Shown here: positions 9,963-17,684 of the stretch, in pieces
How the letters are laid out: each line of letters begins with the position of its first letter
How positions within the stretch are numbered: the stretch's first letter is position 1
Assembly: GCA_947625025.1 (NCBI GenBank)
Contig: CANQMQ010000015.1
Location: 1 to 36,521, forward strand
Reading direction: 5' to 3'
DNA: 36,521 nt
Origin: an uncultured Clostridia bacterium
Lineage (GTDB): Bacteria; Bacillota; Clostridia; Christensenellales; Borkfalkiaceae
Position numbers and translations under genes: made by a program
The notes under the pieces: model-generated
The model's database searches: none
What the model was told of the DNA's origin: nothing
Seen by the model: only the letters and a program-made list of their open reading frames with translations

Positions 9963-10034
9963 GTATTCATATTGCCTTCTCCTCGCTTCGCTCGAGATGA
10001 GGGGGAGGGGGAGTGTCACCCCGTAACCATATCC

Positions 10035-10063
10035 ATTATACATGAAACGGGGGGTGTTGTCAA
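10035..10063 (-). promoter_or_regulatory. Promoter of tRNA-Ala
   Basis: On the minus strand TTGACA (10058-10063), a 17-bp spacer and TATAAT (10035-10040): a perfect sigma-A-type consensus. It sits about 70 bp upstream of the mature tRNA 5' end. The leader contains a REP-like 'cttcgctcg' palindrome. Confidence 0.85.
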
Positions 10064-10120
10064 GAAATTTTCGTAGCAAAAAAATTTTTCTATGATTTTA
10101 CGGCAATCTCACGTAAGAGG

Positions 10121-10149
10121 TTGACAATGCTTTTCAAATATTGTATAAT
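10121..10149 (+). promoter_or_regulatory. Promoter of rny
   Basis: TTGACA (10121-10126), 17-bp spacer, TATAAT (10144-10149), diverging from the tRNA-Ala promoter. Predicted start near 10156 leaves a leader of about 70 nt before the AAGGAGG at 10216-10222. Confidence 0.88.
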
Positions 10150-10227
10150 CGAAATGACAATGCCGAAGTATGCCCATAACAGGGCTTTCTCAAGGATAGA
10201 GTCAAAATTTCATTCAAGGAGGCTAAA

Positions 10228-11844
10228 ATGCAAACCATTTTCAGCCTGCTCCTTGCGTTGGAACCCGGTATCGTTTCCGTAATTGCCATAGCGGTCGGCG
10301 TAGCCTGTGCCGCGGTGGGCGTAGTCGTTACGTGGGTTTTATTCAAAAGGCATTCTAAAAAGCAATCCGAACGGAAGCTCGATGAGACTTCCAAGCGTGT
10401 GGATGAGATGCTTGCACTTGCGGAAGCGGAGTGCAAACAGATGAAAAAGGAAGCTAATTTAGAGTCGCAGGAGCGGGACATCAAGCGAAGAAACGAATTC
10501 GAGCAGGAGATGAAGGAGAAGCGTGCCGAGCAGCAGAGAACGGAGGCACGGCTTTCCCGCCAGGAGGATCAGCTTGAAAAGCGGGAGACGGAGATTTCCC
10601 GTAAAGAGCAATCCCTCGAAGCCCAAAAGAACAATTGGCAGAAGAAGAACGAAGAACTTCAGAAGGCGCAGGAGCAGGTTTCCCACCAACAGGAACTCAT
10701 GACGGCGGAGCTCGAGCGCATTGCGCAGCTCACCCGTGAAGAGGCGAAGAAGCAGCTCACCGAGGAGATCCTCGATGAGACCCGCCGAGACCTTGCGGTT
10801 CAGGTGCGCAACCTCGAACAGCAGGCCAAGGAAGAGGCGGAGATCAACGCAAAGAACGTGATTTCGCTTGCGATCCAGCGCTGTGCCGCAGACCATGCTT
10901 CCGAATCGACGGTCTCCGTCGTCCCCCTTCCCAATGACGACATGAAGGCCCGCATCATCGGGAGAGAGGGGCGGAACATCCGTGCCATCGAGAATGCGAC
11001 GGGCATCGAGCTCATCATCGATGATACGCCTGAAGTCGTAATTCTCTCGGGCTTCGACCCCGTACGCCGCGAAATTGCCCGCCTCACCTTGGAGAGGCTG
11101 ATTACGGACGGCCGCATCCACCCCGCCCGCATCGAGGAGACGGTGGAGAAGGTCACGAAGGAGCTCGATCAAAAGATCAAGGAAGCGGGCGAGAATGCGA
11201 TGTTCGAAGTGGGCATCTTCGGGCTTCACCCCGAACTCATCAAGCTCATCGGGCGGCTCAAGTTCCGCACGAGCTATGGGCAGAATGTTTACCGCCACTC
11301 CATCGAAGTCGCCCAACTTGCAGGGCTGATGGCGCAGGAGCTCGGGCTCGATGTGAACTTCGCCAAGCGTGCAGGGCTGTTGCACGATATCGGCAAGGCC
11401 GTAGACCACGAACAGGAGGGGACGCACATTCAGATCGGTGCCGACCTCGCCAAGAAGTATAAAGAGAACCCGATGATCGTCAACGCCATCATGGCCCATC
11501 ACGGAGACGTGGAGCCCAAGACCATCGAAGCCGTACTCGTGCAGGCCGCGGATGCCATTTCGGGCGCCCGCCCCGGTGCTCGGCGCGAGACGGGTGCGGG
11601 TTACGTGAAGCGGCTCGAAAAGTTGGAAGAGATCGCCTCGAGTTTCCGCGGGGTAGATAAGAGCTACGCTATCCAGGCAGGCAGAGAAGTGCGCGTCATT
11701 GTAAAGCCCGACCAGGTGGACGACGCCAAGGCCGTATTCCTCGCAAAGGATATCGCCAAGAAGATCGAGAGCGAGCTCGAATATCCCGGGCAAATCAAGG
11801 TAAACGTGATTCGGGAATTCCGTAGCACCGAATACGCAAAGTAA
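10228..11844 (+). CDS. rny: Ribonuclease Y
   Basis: Membrane-anchored endoribonuclease that starts bulk mRNA decay in Bacillota. The 538-residue length is normal for the family (~520). Visible in order: an N-terminal membrane helix (~14-37), a long charged coiled coil rich in E, K, Q and R (~45-210), a KH RNA-binding domain with the GREG loop at about 245-248, and an HD metal-dependent phosphohydrolase domain with the catalytic HD pair at H386-D387 ('[12 protein letters not shown]'). The ATG has an AAGGAGG six bases upstream and a consensus promoter at 10121-10149. A hairpin terminator follows at 11874-11905. The identification is secure. Confidence 0.97.
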   Translation: MQTIFSLLLALEPGIVSVIAIAVGVACAAVGVVVTWVLFKRHSKKQSERKLDETSKRVDEMLALAEAECKQMKKEANLESQERDIKRRNEFEQEMKEKRAEQQRTEARLSRQEDQLEKRETEISRKEQSLEAQKNNWQKKNEELQKAQEQVSHQQELMTAELERIAQLTREEAKKQLTEEILDETRRDLAVQVRNLEQQAKEEAEINAKNVISLAIQRCAADHASESTVSVVPLPNDDMKARIIGREGRNIRAIENATGIELIIDDTPEVVILSGFDPVRREIARLTLERLITDGRIHPARIEETVEKVTKELDQKIKEAGENAMFEVGIFGLHPELIKLIGRLKFRTSYGQNVYRHSIEVAQLAGLMAQELGLDVNFAKRAGLLHDIGKAVDHEQEGTHIQIGADLAKKYKENPMIVNAIMAHHGDVEPKTIEAVLVQAADAISGARPGARRETGAGYVKRLEKLEEIASSFRGVDKSYAIQAGREVRVIVKPDQVDDAKAVFLAKDIAKKIESELEYPGQIKVNVIREFRSTEYAK

Positions 11845-11873
11845 AATTTATCCGCACAAGCGGGGATCGGAAG

Positions 11874-11905
11874 CGGTTTGGCAAGTACGTCAAGCCGTTT
11901 TCGTT
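11874..11905 (+). terminator. Rho-independent terminator after rny
   Basis: CGGTTTGGC (11874-11882), loop AAGTAC, GTCAAGCCG (11889-11897), all nine pairs formed including G-T pairs, then TTTTCGTTT. It ends about 20 bp before the ABC transporter start, so that gene needs readthrough or an unrecognised promoter. Confidence 0.75.
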
Positions 11906-11925
11906 TGTAACCATGGGGGAAAGCC

Positions 11926-14526
11926 ATGATCGAAGTGAAGGACCTCACAAAAATTTACAAGAGCCGAAAGGGCGGGGCGTGTACCGCCCTCGACGGCATC
12001 AGTTTCACCCTGCCCGATCGGGGCTTCGTATTCATCGTGGGCAAGAGCGGAAGCGGCAAGACGACCCTTCTCTCCCTCTTGGGCGGGCTCGATACCCCGA
12101 CTTCGGGGGAAATTATCGAGGGCGGCAGGGCGCTCAGCGCCATGTCCCACGCCGATCAGGTGTACTATCGAAATGCAAGGGTGGGCTTCATCTTCCAGGA
12201 TTTCCACCTGTTGGAAGAGCTCACCATCTCCGAAAACGTCTCCCTCGCCCTTGCCCTCCGCGGGGAGGAAGATGGGGAACGGGTACAAAGGGCGCTCGCC
12301 AATACCGACCTCAAGGAGCTTGCGGACCGCTACCCGAAGGAACTCTCGGGCGGGCAGAAGCAGAGGGTGGCGATCGCGCGGGCGCTCGTCAAACAGCCTG
12401 CCATCCTCCTCGCCGATGAGCCCACCGGCAACCTCGACAGCAAGACGACCGTACAAATCTTGAGCCTTCTCAAAGAACTCTCCAAGGAGAAGCTCGTCGT
12501 CATTGTCTCCCACAACCTGAGCGATGCGGAGGCGTATGCGGATGAAATTCTCGAACTCTCCGAGGGGCGCATTTTGCGGCATGTTCGGCGCAACGAGGCG
12601 TTCAATCCCAACCTTCGGGTGGAGGGGGATACCCTCATCATTCCGGGCGGGGAACAGTTTACGGAAAGCAACCTCGAAGAGGTTTCAAGGGCGATGAAAA
12701 TTGGCCGCATTACGGCCGTCCGCCAAGAGACTGACCGCTTTGCGCCATTGCATCCGAGGGGGGCATGTCCGAAAGAGGAGCCTCAAATTGAGAGGCGGCA
12801 CCTCAAATTCAGGTCTACCTTGGCCCTTGCCGCAAAGTTCGGAAAGCGGGGGGCTCTGCGCGGCATCGTGTATGCCGTGATCCTCGCCCTCCTTCTCACC
12901 GTGTTGGGGCTCAGCCAGCTCTTCATGCACTTCGACGGCGGGGAAGTCATTGCTTCCGAGATGGAAAAGCGGAATTTGCGCTGTAACAGCTTTCTGAAGG
13001 GCGAGAGCGCCGCCTATGATAGCCTCGATGCCACCCGCCTCGTGGATGTGGAGGAGGGGGACCTCCAAGCGTTTTACGATGCGGGGTACGAGGGCAAGGC
13101 GTATCCCCTCATCAACTTTTCCCTGAGTGCGCACGACGACGACATCGCCGTACGGCAGATGAAATTCAAGCAGAGCGTCAACCCATATGCGCTTTCGGGG
13201 CTCGGCGGGGTACTTATCACCGAGCAGAGCTTCCTCGAACGGCAGTTCGGGCCCCTCAAATTCGTAGCCACTGCCGAAGAACAGAAGGATCACGGGATCT
13301 ACATCACCGATTTCTTTGCCGATGCCTGCATCGTGAACCGTGCCCAAATCAACACCCGTGAGGACATGCTCGGCCCGTATTCCAAATTCACGGACCACAA
13401 GTATGGATACGTCAACGGCATCCTCGATACGGGCTATCGGGAGCGGTACAAGGACCTCTTGGAGAAGGTGACCGATCCGAACACCACCAAGGAAGAGCTC
13501 AAGAGCCTTGCGGAGAGCGAGGAATACCTGAAATTCCACGATGAAGTGTGCGAATACCTTGCCGTGGGGTATACCTTCGAGCCCGATTTTGTAGAGAAGC
13601 TCCTCTCCTCCAAGGCGAGGCAGTTTACGAGTGTGGGCATCAGCACCTTCGAAGTGGGCGGCAAGGCCTTCGAATGGAGGGATAGTTTTTATTCCTGCTC
13701 GGATAAGCATAATACAATTCCCCTGCAGGACAACGAAGTTCTGATGAGCTACGAGACGTATAACTCCATCTTCCACACCAACTACACGTCCGCCACCCTC
13801 GATAAGTTTGAACCGCATGAGGTGAAGTTTTCTTACTACGCCTCCTGCGATCAAAACAGGTCCCAAAAGAAATTCGAGGCGACCCTCAACATCATCGGGC
13901 TCAGAGACCAAAAGGTCCTCTGTAACCTTGCGGACAACGTCTTCTATGCATTGCAGGGCATCGGGATGTGTACGCTCGGGTACTACTTTGAGGGCGGGGA
14001 TGCCCACCTCCTCTTCAATGTGGCGAATGAGAACGGCTTCGTCCCCAATTCCTCCATGGCAAGCTCCATCACCGCCATGACGAAGGTGGTGGGCGTATTC
14101 CGGGATTTCTTCTATCTCATCTTCGGGGCGCTTTGCGCCATGCTGTTTTTGCTCATCGTGCAGTATGAAGTCAAGAATATTAAAGACAGGATGCGCGAGA
14201 TCGGCATCCTGAAGGCGCTCGGGGCACGGGATAGGGATTTTTTGGTGATCTTCGGCTTGCAGGCGGCGGCGGTCGGGCTCCTCATGGCAGTGCTCTATGT
14301 CTTCGGGGCATTCGGGTTCGTACAGGCCGCAAACGGTCTTTTGGCATTCTCCCTCGCCGAACTCTCCAAAAGCGCCGTCACCGACCTCCACTTCTTGCAT
14401 GTGAATTGGCTGTTTTGGATGCAGAACTGCTTCATCGCGCTCCTTCTCTTTGCACTCTCCTTCCTCGTGCCCATGCTGTGGCTGAGGCACATCAAGCCCA
14501 CGAACGTCATCAAGGCGAAGGAGTGA
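11926..14526 (+). CDS. ABC transporter, fused ATPase and MacB/FtsX-type permease (copy 1)
   Basis: An 866-residue fusion. Residues 1-220 are an ABC ATPase of the MacB/LolD class: Walker A GKSGSGKT (39-46), signature LSGGQ (140-144), Walker B plus DEPTGNLD (from 164) and the H-loop 'VIVSHN'. A linker leads to membrane helix 1 (~313-335). A large extracytoplasmic region follows (~340-720). Three more helices (~725-747, ~770-800, ~825-850) form the FtsX-like core. This topology moves or senses substrates on the outer face by mechanotransmission; relatives export lipoproteins, peptides or antimicrobials. The substrate is unknown. The ATG has a GGGGGAAA ribosome site. The same-strand gene at 21290 is a paralog, with matching Walker A position and similar C-terminus (IKAKE versus IRAKE). 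The downstream XRE gene is convergent, the two stop codons abutting. Confidence 0.9.
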   Translation: MIEVKDLTKIYKSRKGGACTALDGISFTLPDRGFVFIVGKSGSGKTTLLSLLGGLDTPTSGEIIEGGRALSAMSHADQVYYRNARVGFIFQDFHLLEELTISENVSLALALRGEEDGERVQRALANTDLKELADRYPKELSGGQKQRVAIARALVKQPAILLADEPTGNLDSKTTVQILSLLKELSKEKLVVIVSHNLSDAEAYADEILELSEGRILRHVRRNEAFNPNLRVEGDTLIIPGGEQFTESNLEEVSRAMKIGRITAVRQETDRFAPLHPRGACPKEEPQIERRHLKFRSTLALAAKFGKRGALRGIVYAVILALLLTVLGLSQLFMHFDGGEVIASEMEKRNLRCNSFLKGESAAYDSLDATRLVDVEEGDLQAFYDAGYEGKAYPLINFSLSAHDDDIAVRQMKFKQSVNPYALSGLGGVLITEQSFLERQFGPLKFVATAEEQKDHGIYITDFFADACIVNRAQINTREDMLGPYSKFTDHKYGYVNGILDTGYRERYKDLLEKVTDPNTTKEELKSLAESEEYLKFHDEVCEYLAVGYTFEPDFVEKLLSSKARQFTSVGISTFEVGGKAFEWRDSFYSCSDKHNTIPLQDNEVLMSYETYNSIFHTNYTSATLDKFEPHEVKFSYYASCDQNRSQKKFEATLNIIGLRDQKVLCNLADNVFYALQGIGMCTLGYYFEGGDAHLLFNVANENGFVPNSSMASSITAMTKVVGVFRDFFYLIFGALCAMLFLLIVQYEVKNIKDRMREIGILKALGARDRDFLVIFGLQAAAVGLLMAVLYVFGAFGFVQAANGLLAFSLAELSKSAVTDLHFLHVNWLFWMQNCFIALLLFALSFLVPMLWLRHIKPTNVIKAKE

Positions 14527-14949
14527 TCAGAAGAACCTCCTGCCCACCAGGAGATCGAGGGAGCAATCGAGGACGTCTGCGAGCTTTATCAGGGTGACGA
14601 GATCGGGGTAGCCGCCCTTTGCCCAACGCCTGCGCTCAGAATGTGGGGCAAGTTCCTTCAGATCCTTCCATTTTTTATGCGCGATCTGCATCACGGAGCG
14701 GATCTGTCTGTAAAAATTTGGCAGGGGGGCGGGCTCCACCTCTTCCTCCATACTGCTCCGCGCGGTGAGGTAATCGAGGTCGATATGAAGGGCATTTGCG
14801 ACCCGTATGAATGCTTCGAAGGCGGGCACGGTGCCATTGAGCCATGCTTCGATCGCAGAAGAGGGAAGCCCCGATCTCTCCGCAAGGGATGCGACCGAGA
14901 TATCGTCGTAGGTCATGAGGTCTTTGAGCCTGCTTGCAAAATTTCCCAT
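14527..14949 (-). CDS. XRE-family regulator with two HTH-like domains
   Basis: A 140-residue DNA-binding protein. Residues ~1-66 are a classic Cro/C1-type helix-turn-helix ('SVASLAERSGLPSSAIEAW' then 'FIRVANALHIDLDYL'). Residues ~77-140 repeat the closing part of the same fold ('LVTLIKLADVLDCSLDLLVGR'), so the protein appears to be a tandem of an intact and a degenerate XRE domain. No membrane segment or sensor domain is visible. The ATG has AAGGAG six bases upstream (14956-14961). The gene converges on the ABC transporter with no gap between stop codons and diverges from the Cys-rich gene at 15035. Its targets are unknown; either neighbour is a candidate. Confidence 0.85.
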   Translation of the reverse strand: MGNFASRLKDLMTYDDISVASLAERSGLPSSAIEAWLNGTVPAFEAFIRVANALHIDLDYLTARSSMEEEVEPAPLPNFYRQIRSVMQIAHKKWKDLKELAPHSERRRWAKGGYPDLVTLIKLADVLDCSLDLLVGRRFF

Positions 14950-15034
14950 AGGGGACTCCTTGTAATAACGGAAATAGAGGATAGAGCATAAAATGCAGTG
15001 ACGGCATGTGCCGAATCATCACGGAGGAAACACC

Positions 15035-15451
15035 ATGTGTAATTGTCACTGCGGACGCTGCAATTCCTGCGGCGGTACGCTCTGGAACAACATCCTGAAT
15101 GCGCTCGAAAACCTGTTCCCTGCGGGGGGCTGTGGCTGTAACAACGGCTGTGGCTGCAATCAGAACAACGGCTGTGGCTGTAACAACAATAACGGCATCG
15201 CCCTAACAAGCCTCGATGAATTCTACATCGGTCCTGTTCCGTATGCGGGAAACGGCAACAATAACGGTTGCGGCTGCAATAATAATAACGGCTGTGGCTG
15301 TAACAATAACAACAACGGCTGTGGGTGCGGGAGCAATTTGGATCTCTCCGCCTACACCGCCTGCGGGAATCAGTGCTACGATGCCTACTACGCGCGTCAG
15401 TATGCCCTCATTCCCAACCGAAACGGCTGTGGAATTTGCAGTTGCAGGTAA
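15035..15451 (+). CDS. Cysteine/asparagine-rich GCGCNN-repeat protein
   Basis: A 138-residue protein I cannot assign to a known family. It opens with a Cys cluster ('MCNCHCGRCNSCGG'), then a short amphipathic stretch ('LWNNILNALENLF'). Two blocks of GCGCNN-type repeats follow (about residues 32-53 and 76-98), separated by a conventional 'SLDEFYIGPVPY' segment. The C-terminal part is ordinary ('SAYTACGNQCYDAYYARQYALIPN') and closes with CGICSC. Cys and Asn dominate; there is no signal peptide. The ATG at 15035 is chosen over an in-frame GTG at 15008 because GGAGG lies at 15023-15027, 7 nt upstream. Plausible roles are a disulfide- or metal-cross-linked structural protein such as a spore-coat or cell-surface component; this is inference. 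A strong terminator follows at 15466. Confidence 0.8.
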   Translation: MCNCHCGRCNSCGGTLWNNILNALENLFPAGGCGCNNGCGCNQNNGCGCNNNNGIALTSLDEFYIGPVPYAGNGNNNGCGCNNNNGCGCNNNNNGCGCGSNLDLSAYTACGNQCYDAYYARQYALIPNRNGCGICSCR

Positions 15452-15465
15452 CAAAGAGGGGAAGG

Positions 15466-15495
15466 CGGCGCCCGCGCGGCGCCGTTTTCTTTTTG
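15466..15495 (+). terminator. Rho-independent terminator after the Cys-rich gene
   Basis: CGGCGCC (15466-15472), loop CGCGC, GGCGCCG (15478-15484), followed by a T-rich run. Confidence 0.88.
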
Positions 15496-15514
15496 GGATT
15501 TCCCTCAAAAATCC

Positions 15515-15544
15515 TTGCCATTTTTACGGGGAATATGGTATACT
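15515..15544 (+). promoter_or_regulatory. Promoter of the YitT-luxS operon
   Basis: TTGCCA (15515-15520), 18-bp spacer, TATACT (15539-15544). The predicted start near 15551 gives a very short leader (about 12 nt) before the ATG at 15563, with GAGG at 15554-15557. Confidence 0.65.
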
Positions 15545-15562
15545 GTAGCCATTGAGGCAATC

Positions 15563-16678
15563 ATGAAGATCTCGAAATTCACTTTGAAAAAACCGACAAA
15601 GCGGCAAGTGAGCAAGTTCCTGCTCGACTGCCTGTTTATTATCGCGGGCAACGCATGCGCGGCGGGGGCGGCCGCCCTCTTTATCGTGCCCAACGGATTC
15701 GTCATGGGGGGCACGACGGGCATCGGCATCTTTGTGCGCAACCTCCTCGTGGCGTATGGGAATGTCAGCCCCGTGATTACGGAATGGGCGGTAAACATCA
15801 CCGTCTACGTGGGCAACATCATCCTCTTTGTGATAGGGGCGGTACTGCTCGGGAAGAAGTTCGCCGTCACCACCCTTGCGGGAACGCTACTATACCCCAT
15901 GTTCATGACGGTGTTCCAAATCGCCAATAAGGCATATGTGGGGAAGTACGGCGCCCCGATGGGTATGCACGGCGAACTCGCTTCGCCCCTCCTTGCCGCC
16001 ATGACGGGCGCCATCCTATTCGGGCTCGGCATCGCGATCGTCGTCCGCGTGGGGGCCTCTACGGGCGGCACCGATATCCCGCCGCTCATCTTCCAGAAAT
16101 ACTTCGGGCTCTCCGTCTCGGTAGGGCTGTGGCTCGTAGACGGCACCATCGTTCTCTTGCAGCTCATCGCGGTAGACGTTACCCACGTCCTCTACGGGCT
16201 CGTCATAACCCTTCTGTGCTCCTTCGTCGTCGATAAAGTCTCGCCCGTGGGCAAGAAGCGATACCAGGTGAAGGTAGTGAGTAACCAATATCTTGAAATT
16301 CGCGACATGATCCTCAATAAAATCAGCCGCGGCGTCTCCATATTATATGGGCAGACGGGGTACTTTAAGGAAGATTTGCACATGCTCCTCACCGTCGTCT
16401 CCGCCCACCAACTCGTCGCCCTGAAGGAGGAGATCGAGCGCATCGACCCCGAGGCCTTCATGACGGTCTCCGTCGTCTCCGAAGTGCACGGAAGGGGCTT
16501 CCACACGGACGGCGTAGACTTCCTGATGCCGGACGACAGGGATGTCAACCCGCCCAAGCCGCACAATTTGCCTGTGCAGGATGGGCCCACAGAGGGGGCG
16601 GCGGTAATTGCACAGCCGGCACAGCCTGCACAGGCGCCCGAAACCCCGCCCGCGGAGGAGCCGCATGGAGAGGATTAA
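15563..16678 (+). CDS. YitT family membrane protein (DUF161/DUF2179)
   Basis: A 371-residue integral membrane protein. The N-terminal two thirds carry five or six hydrophobic helices with the family's 'GGTTGIGIFVRNLL' and 'GASTGGTDIPPLI' Gly-rich motifs. Residues ~235-320 form the cytoplasmic DUF2179 domain ('KISRGVSILYGQTGYFKEDLHMLLTVV'). The last ~45 residues are an unusual Ala/Pro/Glu-rich tail ('AQPAQPAQAPETPPAEE'). Function in this family is poorly known. The ATG at 15563 is preferred over an upstream in-frame ATG at 15515, which falls in the -35 element. Its 3' end overlaps luxS by 14 bp, and the overlap may explain why the tail composition is odd. Confidence 0.9.
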   Translation: MKISKFTLKKPTKRQVSKFLLDCLFIIAGNACAAGAAALFIVPNGFVMGGTTGIGIFVRNLLVAYGNVSPVITEWAVNITVYVGNIILFVIGAVLLGKKFAVTTLAGTLLYPMFMTVFQIANKAYVGKYGAPMGMHGELASPLLAAMTGAILFGLGIAIVVRVGASTGGTDIPPLIFQKYFGLSVSVGLWLVDGTIVLLQLIAVDVTHVLYGLVITLLCSFVVDKVSPVGKKRYQVKVVSNQYLEIRDMILNKISRGVSILYGQTGYFKEDLHMLLTVVSAHQLVALKEEIERIDPEAFMTVSVVSEVHGRGFHTDGVDFLMPDDRDVNPPKPHNLPVQDGPTEGAAVIAQPAQPAQAPETPPAEEPHGED

Positions 16679-17132
16679 AAGTTTTGAAGTGGACCATACC
16701 AAGCTCCTGCCGGGGCTGTATGTCTCCCGCGTCGATAGAAAGCTGTTTTCAACCGTAACCACCTTCGATTTGCGCTTCACGGCGCCCAACCGCGAGCCGC
16801 CCCTCGATATGCCCGCCGTCCACACGATAGAGCACCTCGGCGCCACCTATCTTCGCAACAGTTCCAAAAAGGGGGATGTGGTGTACTTCGGCCCGATGGG
16901 CTGCCGCACGGGCTTCTATCTCCTGATGTTCGGCAACCTCTCTTCAAAGGACGTCTTAAGCCTCGTGACCGACATGTGCACCTTCATCGTGGGCTACGAG
17001 GGGGATATCCCGGGGGCGACCGAAGCGGAGTGCGGCAACTATTTGGAGCAAAATTTGCCGCTCGCCAAATACTACGCCGCCCGCTATCTCGAAGCCTTGG
17101 ACGAACGGCGGTTTACTTATCCCGAATCATAG
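16665..17132 (+). CDS. luxS: S-ribosylhomocysteine lyase (LuxS)
   Basis: Cleaves S-ribosylhomocysteine to homocysteine and 4,5-dihydroxy-2,3-pentanedione, the AI-2 precursor. It works in the activated methyl cycle that detoxifies the product of S-adenosylmethionine-dependent methylation. The 155-residue length is typical. The metal site is visible as H53-x-x-E-H57 and C123 ('ECGN'). The catalytic cysteine is C80 in 'GCRTGFYL'. ATG 16665 has GGAGGAG at 16654-16660 inside the end of the YitT gene, so the two are translated from one message. MetK, which supplies the cycle, is encoded at 31996; no nucleosidase (Pfs) gene is present here. A terminator follows directly. Confidence 0.97.
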   Translation: MERIKSFEVDHTKLLPGLYVSRVDRKLFSTVTTFDLRFTAPNREPPLDMPAVHTIEHLGATYLRNSSKKGDVVYFGPMGCRTGFYLLMFGNLSSKDVLSLVTDMCTFIVGYEGDIPGATEAECGNYLEQNLPLAKYYAARYLEALDERRFTYPES

Positions 17133-17136
17133 AGAC

Positions 17137-17168
17137 GGCATCCTCGAAGAGGGTGCCTCTTATTTTTT
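17137..17168 (+). terminator. Rho-independent terminator after luxS
   Basis: GGCATCCTC (17137-17145), loop GAA, GAGGGTGCC (17149-17157), nine pairs, followed by a T-rich run that runs into the end of the convergent fumarase beta gene. Confidence 0.8.
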
Positions 17169-17684
17169 ATATACGCTGTTGCCGTAGCAGTCCATCGCAA
17201 CGACGAGGGGAAAGTTCTCCACCTCGAGGCGGTAGACCGCCTCACTCAGAAGCTCGGGGAAGGCCACAAGTTCGCTCTTCCTTATGGCATTGCCGTAAAT
17301 GGCGCCTGCGCCCCCGATGGCGGCGAAGTAGACCGCCTTATTTTTTACAAGGGCACGGCGGACCTCCTCGCTCATCTCGCCCTTGCCGATGATGCCGCCG
17401 AGCCCCAAGGAGAGGAGGCGGGGAGCGTAGGGGTTCATGCGGGCGGACGTCGTAGGCCCGCAACTGCCGCATGCCTTTCCCGCGGGAGCGGGGCAGGGGC
17501 CTGCGTAGTAAATAAATGCACCCTTGAGGGGAAACGGGGGTACCATGTCCGCATCAAGTAGCTCAAAAATGCGTTTATGGGCGCAGTCCCGTGCGGTGTA
17601 GATCGTCCCCGAGAGGAGTGCCGTATCCCCCGCATGCAGGGAGAGGACGTCCCTCTCGGAGAGGGGAAGGGTGAGCGTTCTCAT
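17160..17684 (-). CDS. fumB: Class I fumarate hydratase, beta subunit (C-terminal type)
   Basis: The 174-residue beta subunit of the two-gene, iron-sulfur class I fumarase, converting fumarate and malate. Family landmarks are 'LSGTIYTARDCAHKRI', 'IYYAGPCPAP', 'CGPTTSARM' and 'GLGGIIGKGEMSEEV'. Archaea and Clostridia encode alpha and beta separately, whereas the E. coli enzyme is a single chain. The ATG at 17684 overlaps the alpha stop (TGATG), giving coupled translation; AAGGAGG lies just upstream. A GTG one codon earlier is a possible alternative. A tartrate dehydratase beta subunit is the main alternative identity. The symbol follows the two-subunit convention and is not the E. coli fumB gene. 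Confidence 0.88.
   Translation of the reverse strand: MRTLTLPLSERDVLSLHAGDTALLSGTIYTARDCAHKRIFELLDADMVPPFPLKGAFIYYAGPCPAPAGKACGSCGPTTSARMNPYAPRLLSLGLGGIIGKGEMSEEVRRALVKNKAVYFAAIGGAGAIYGNAIRKSELVAFPELLSEAVYRLEVENFPLVVAMDCYGNSVYKK

Noticed and set aside
15008-15037. GTG at 15008 as start of the Cys-rich protein
   Set aside because: GGAGG at 15023-15027 is correctly spaced for ATG 15035, and the extra nine residues read like untranslated sequence.
15035-15451. Bacteriocin or lanthipeptide precursor for the Cys-rich gene
   Set aside because: It has no leader with a double-Gly site, is too long and repetitive, and no modification enzyme is adjacent; the CPBP protease is over 3 kb away.
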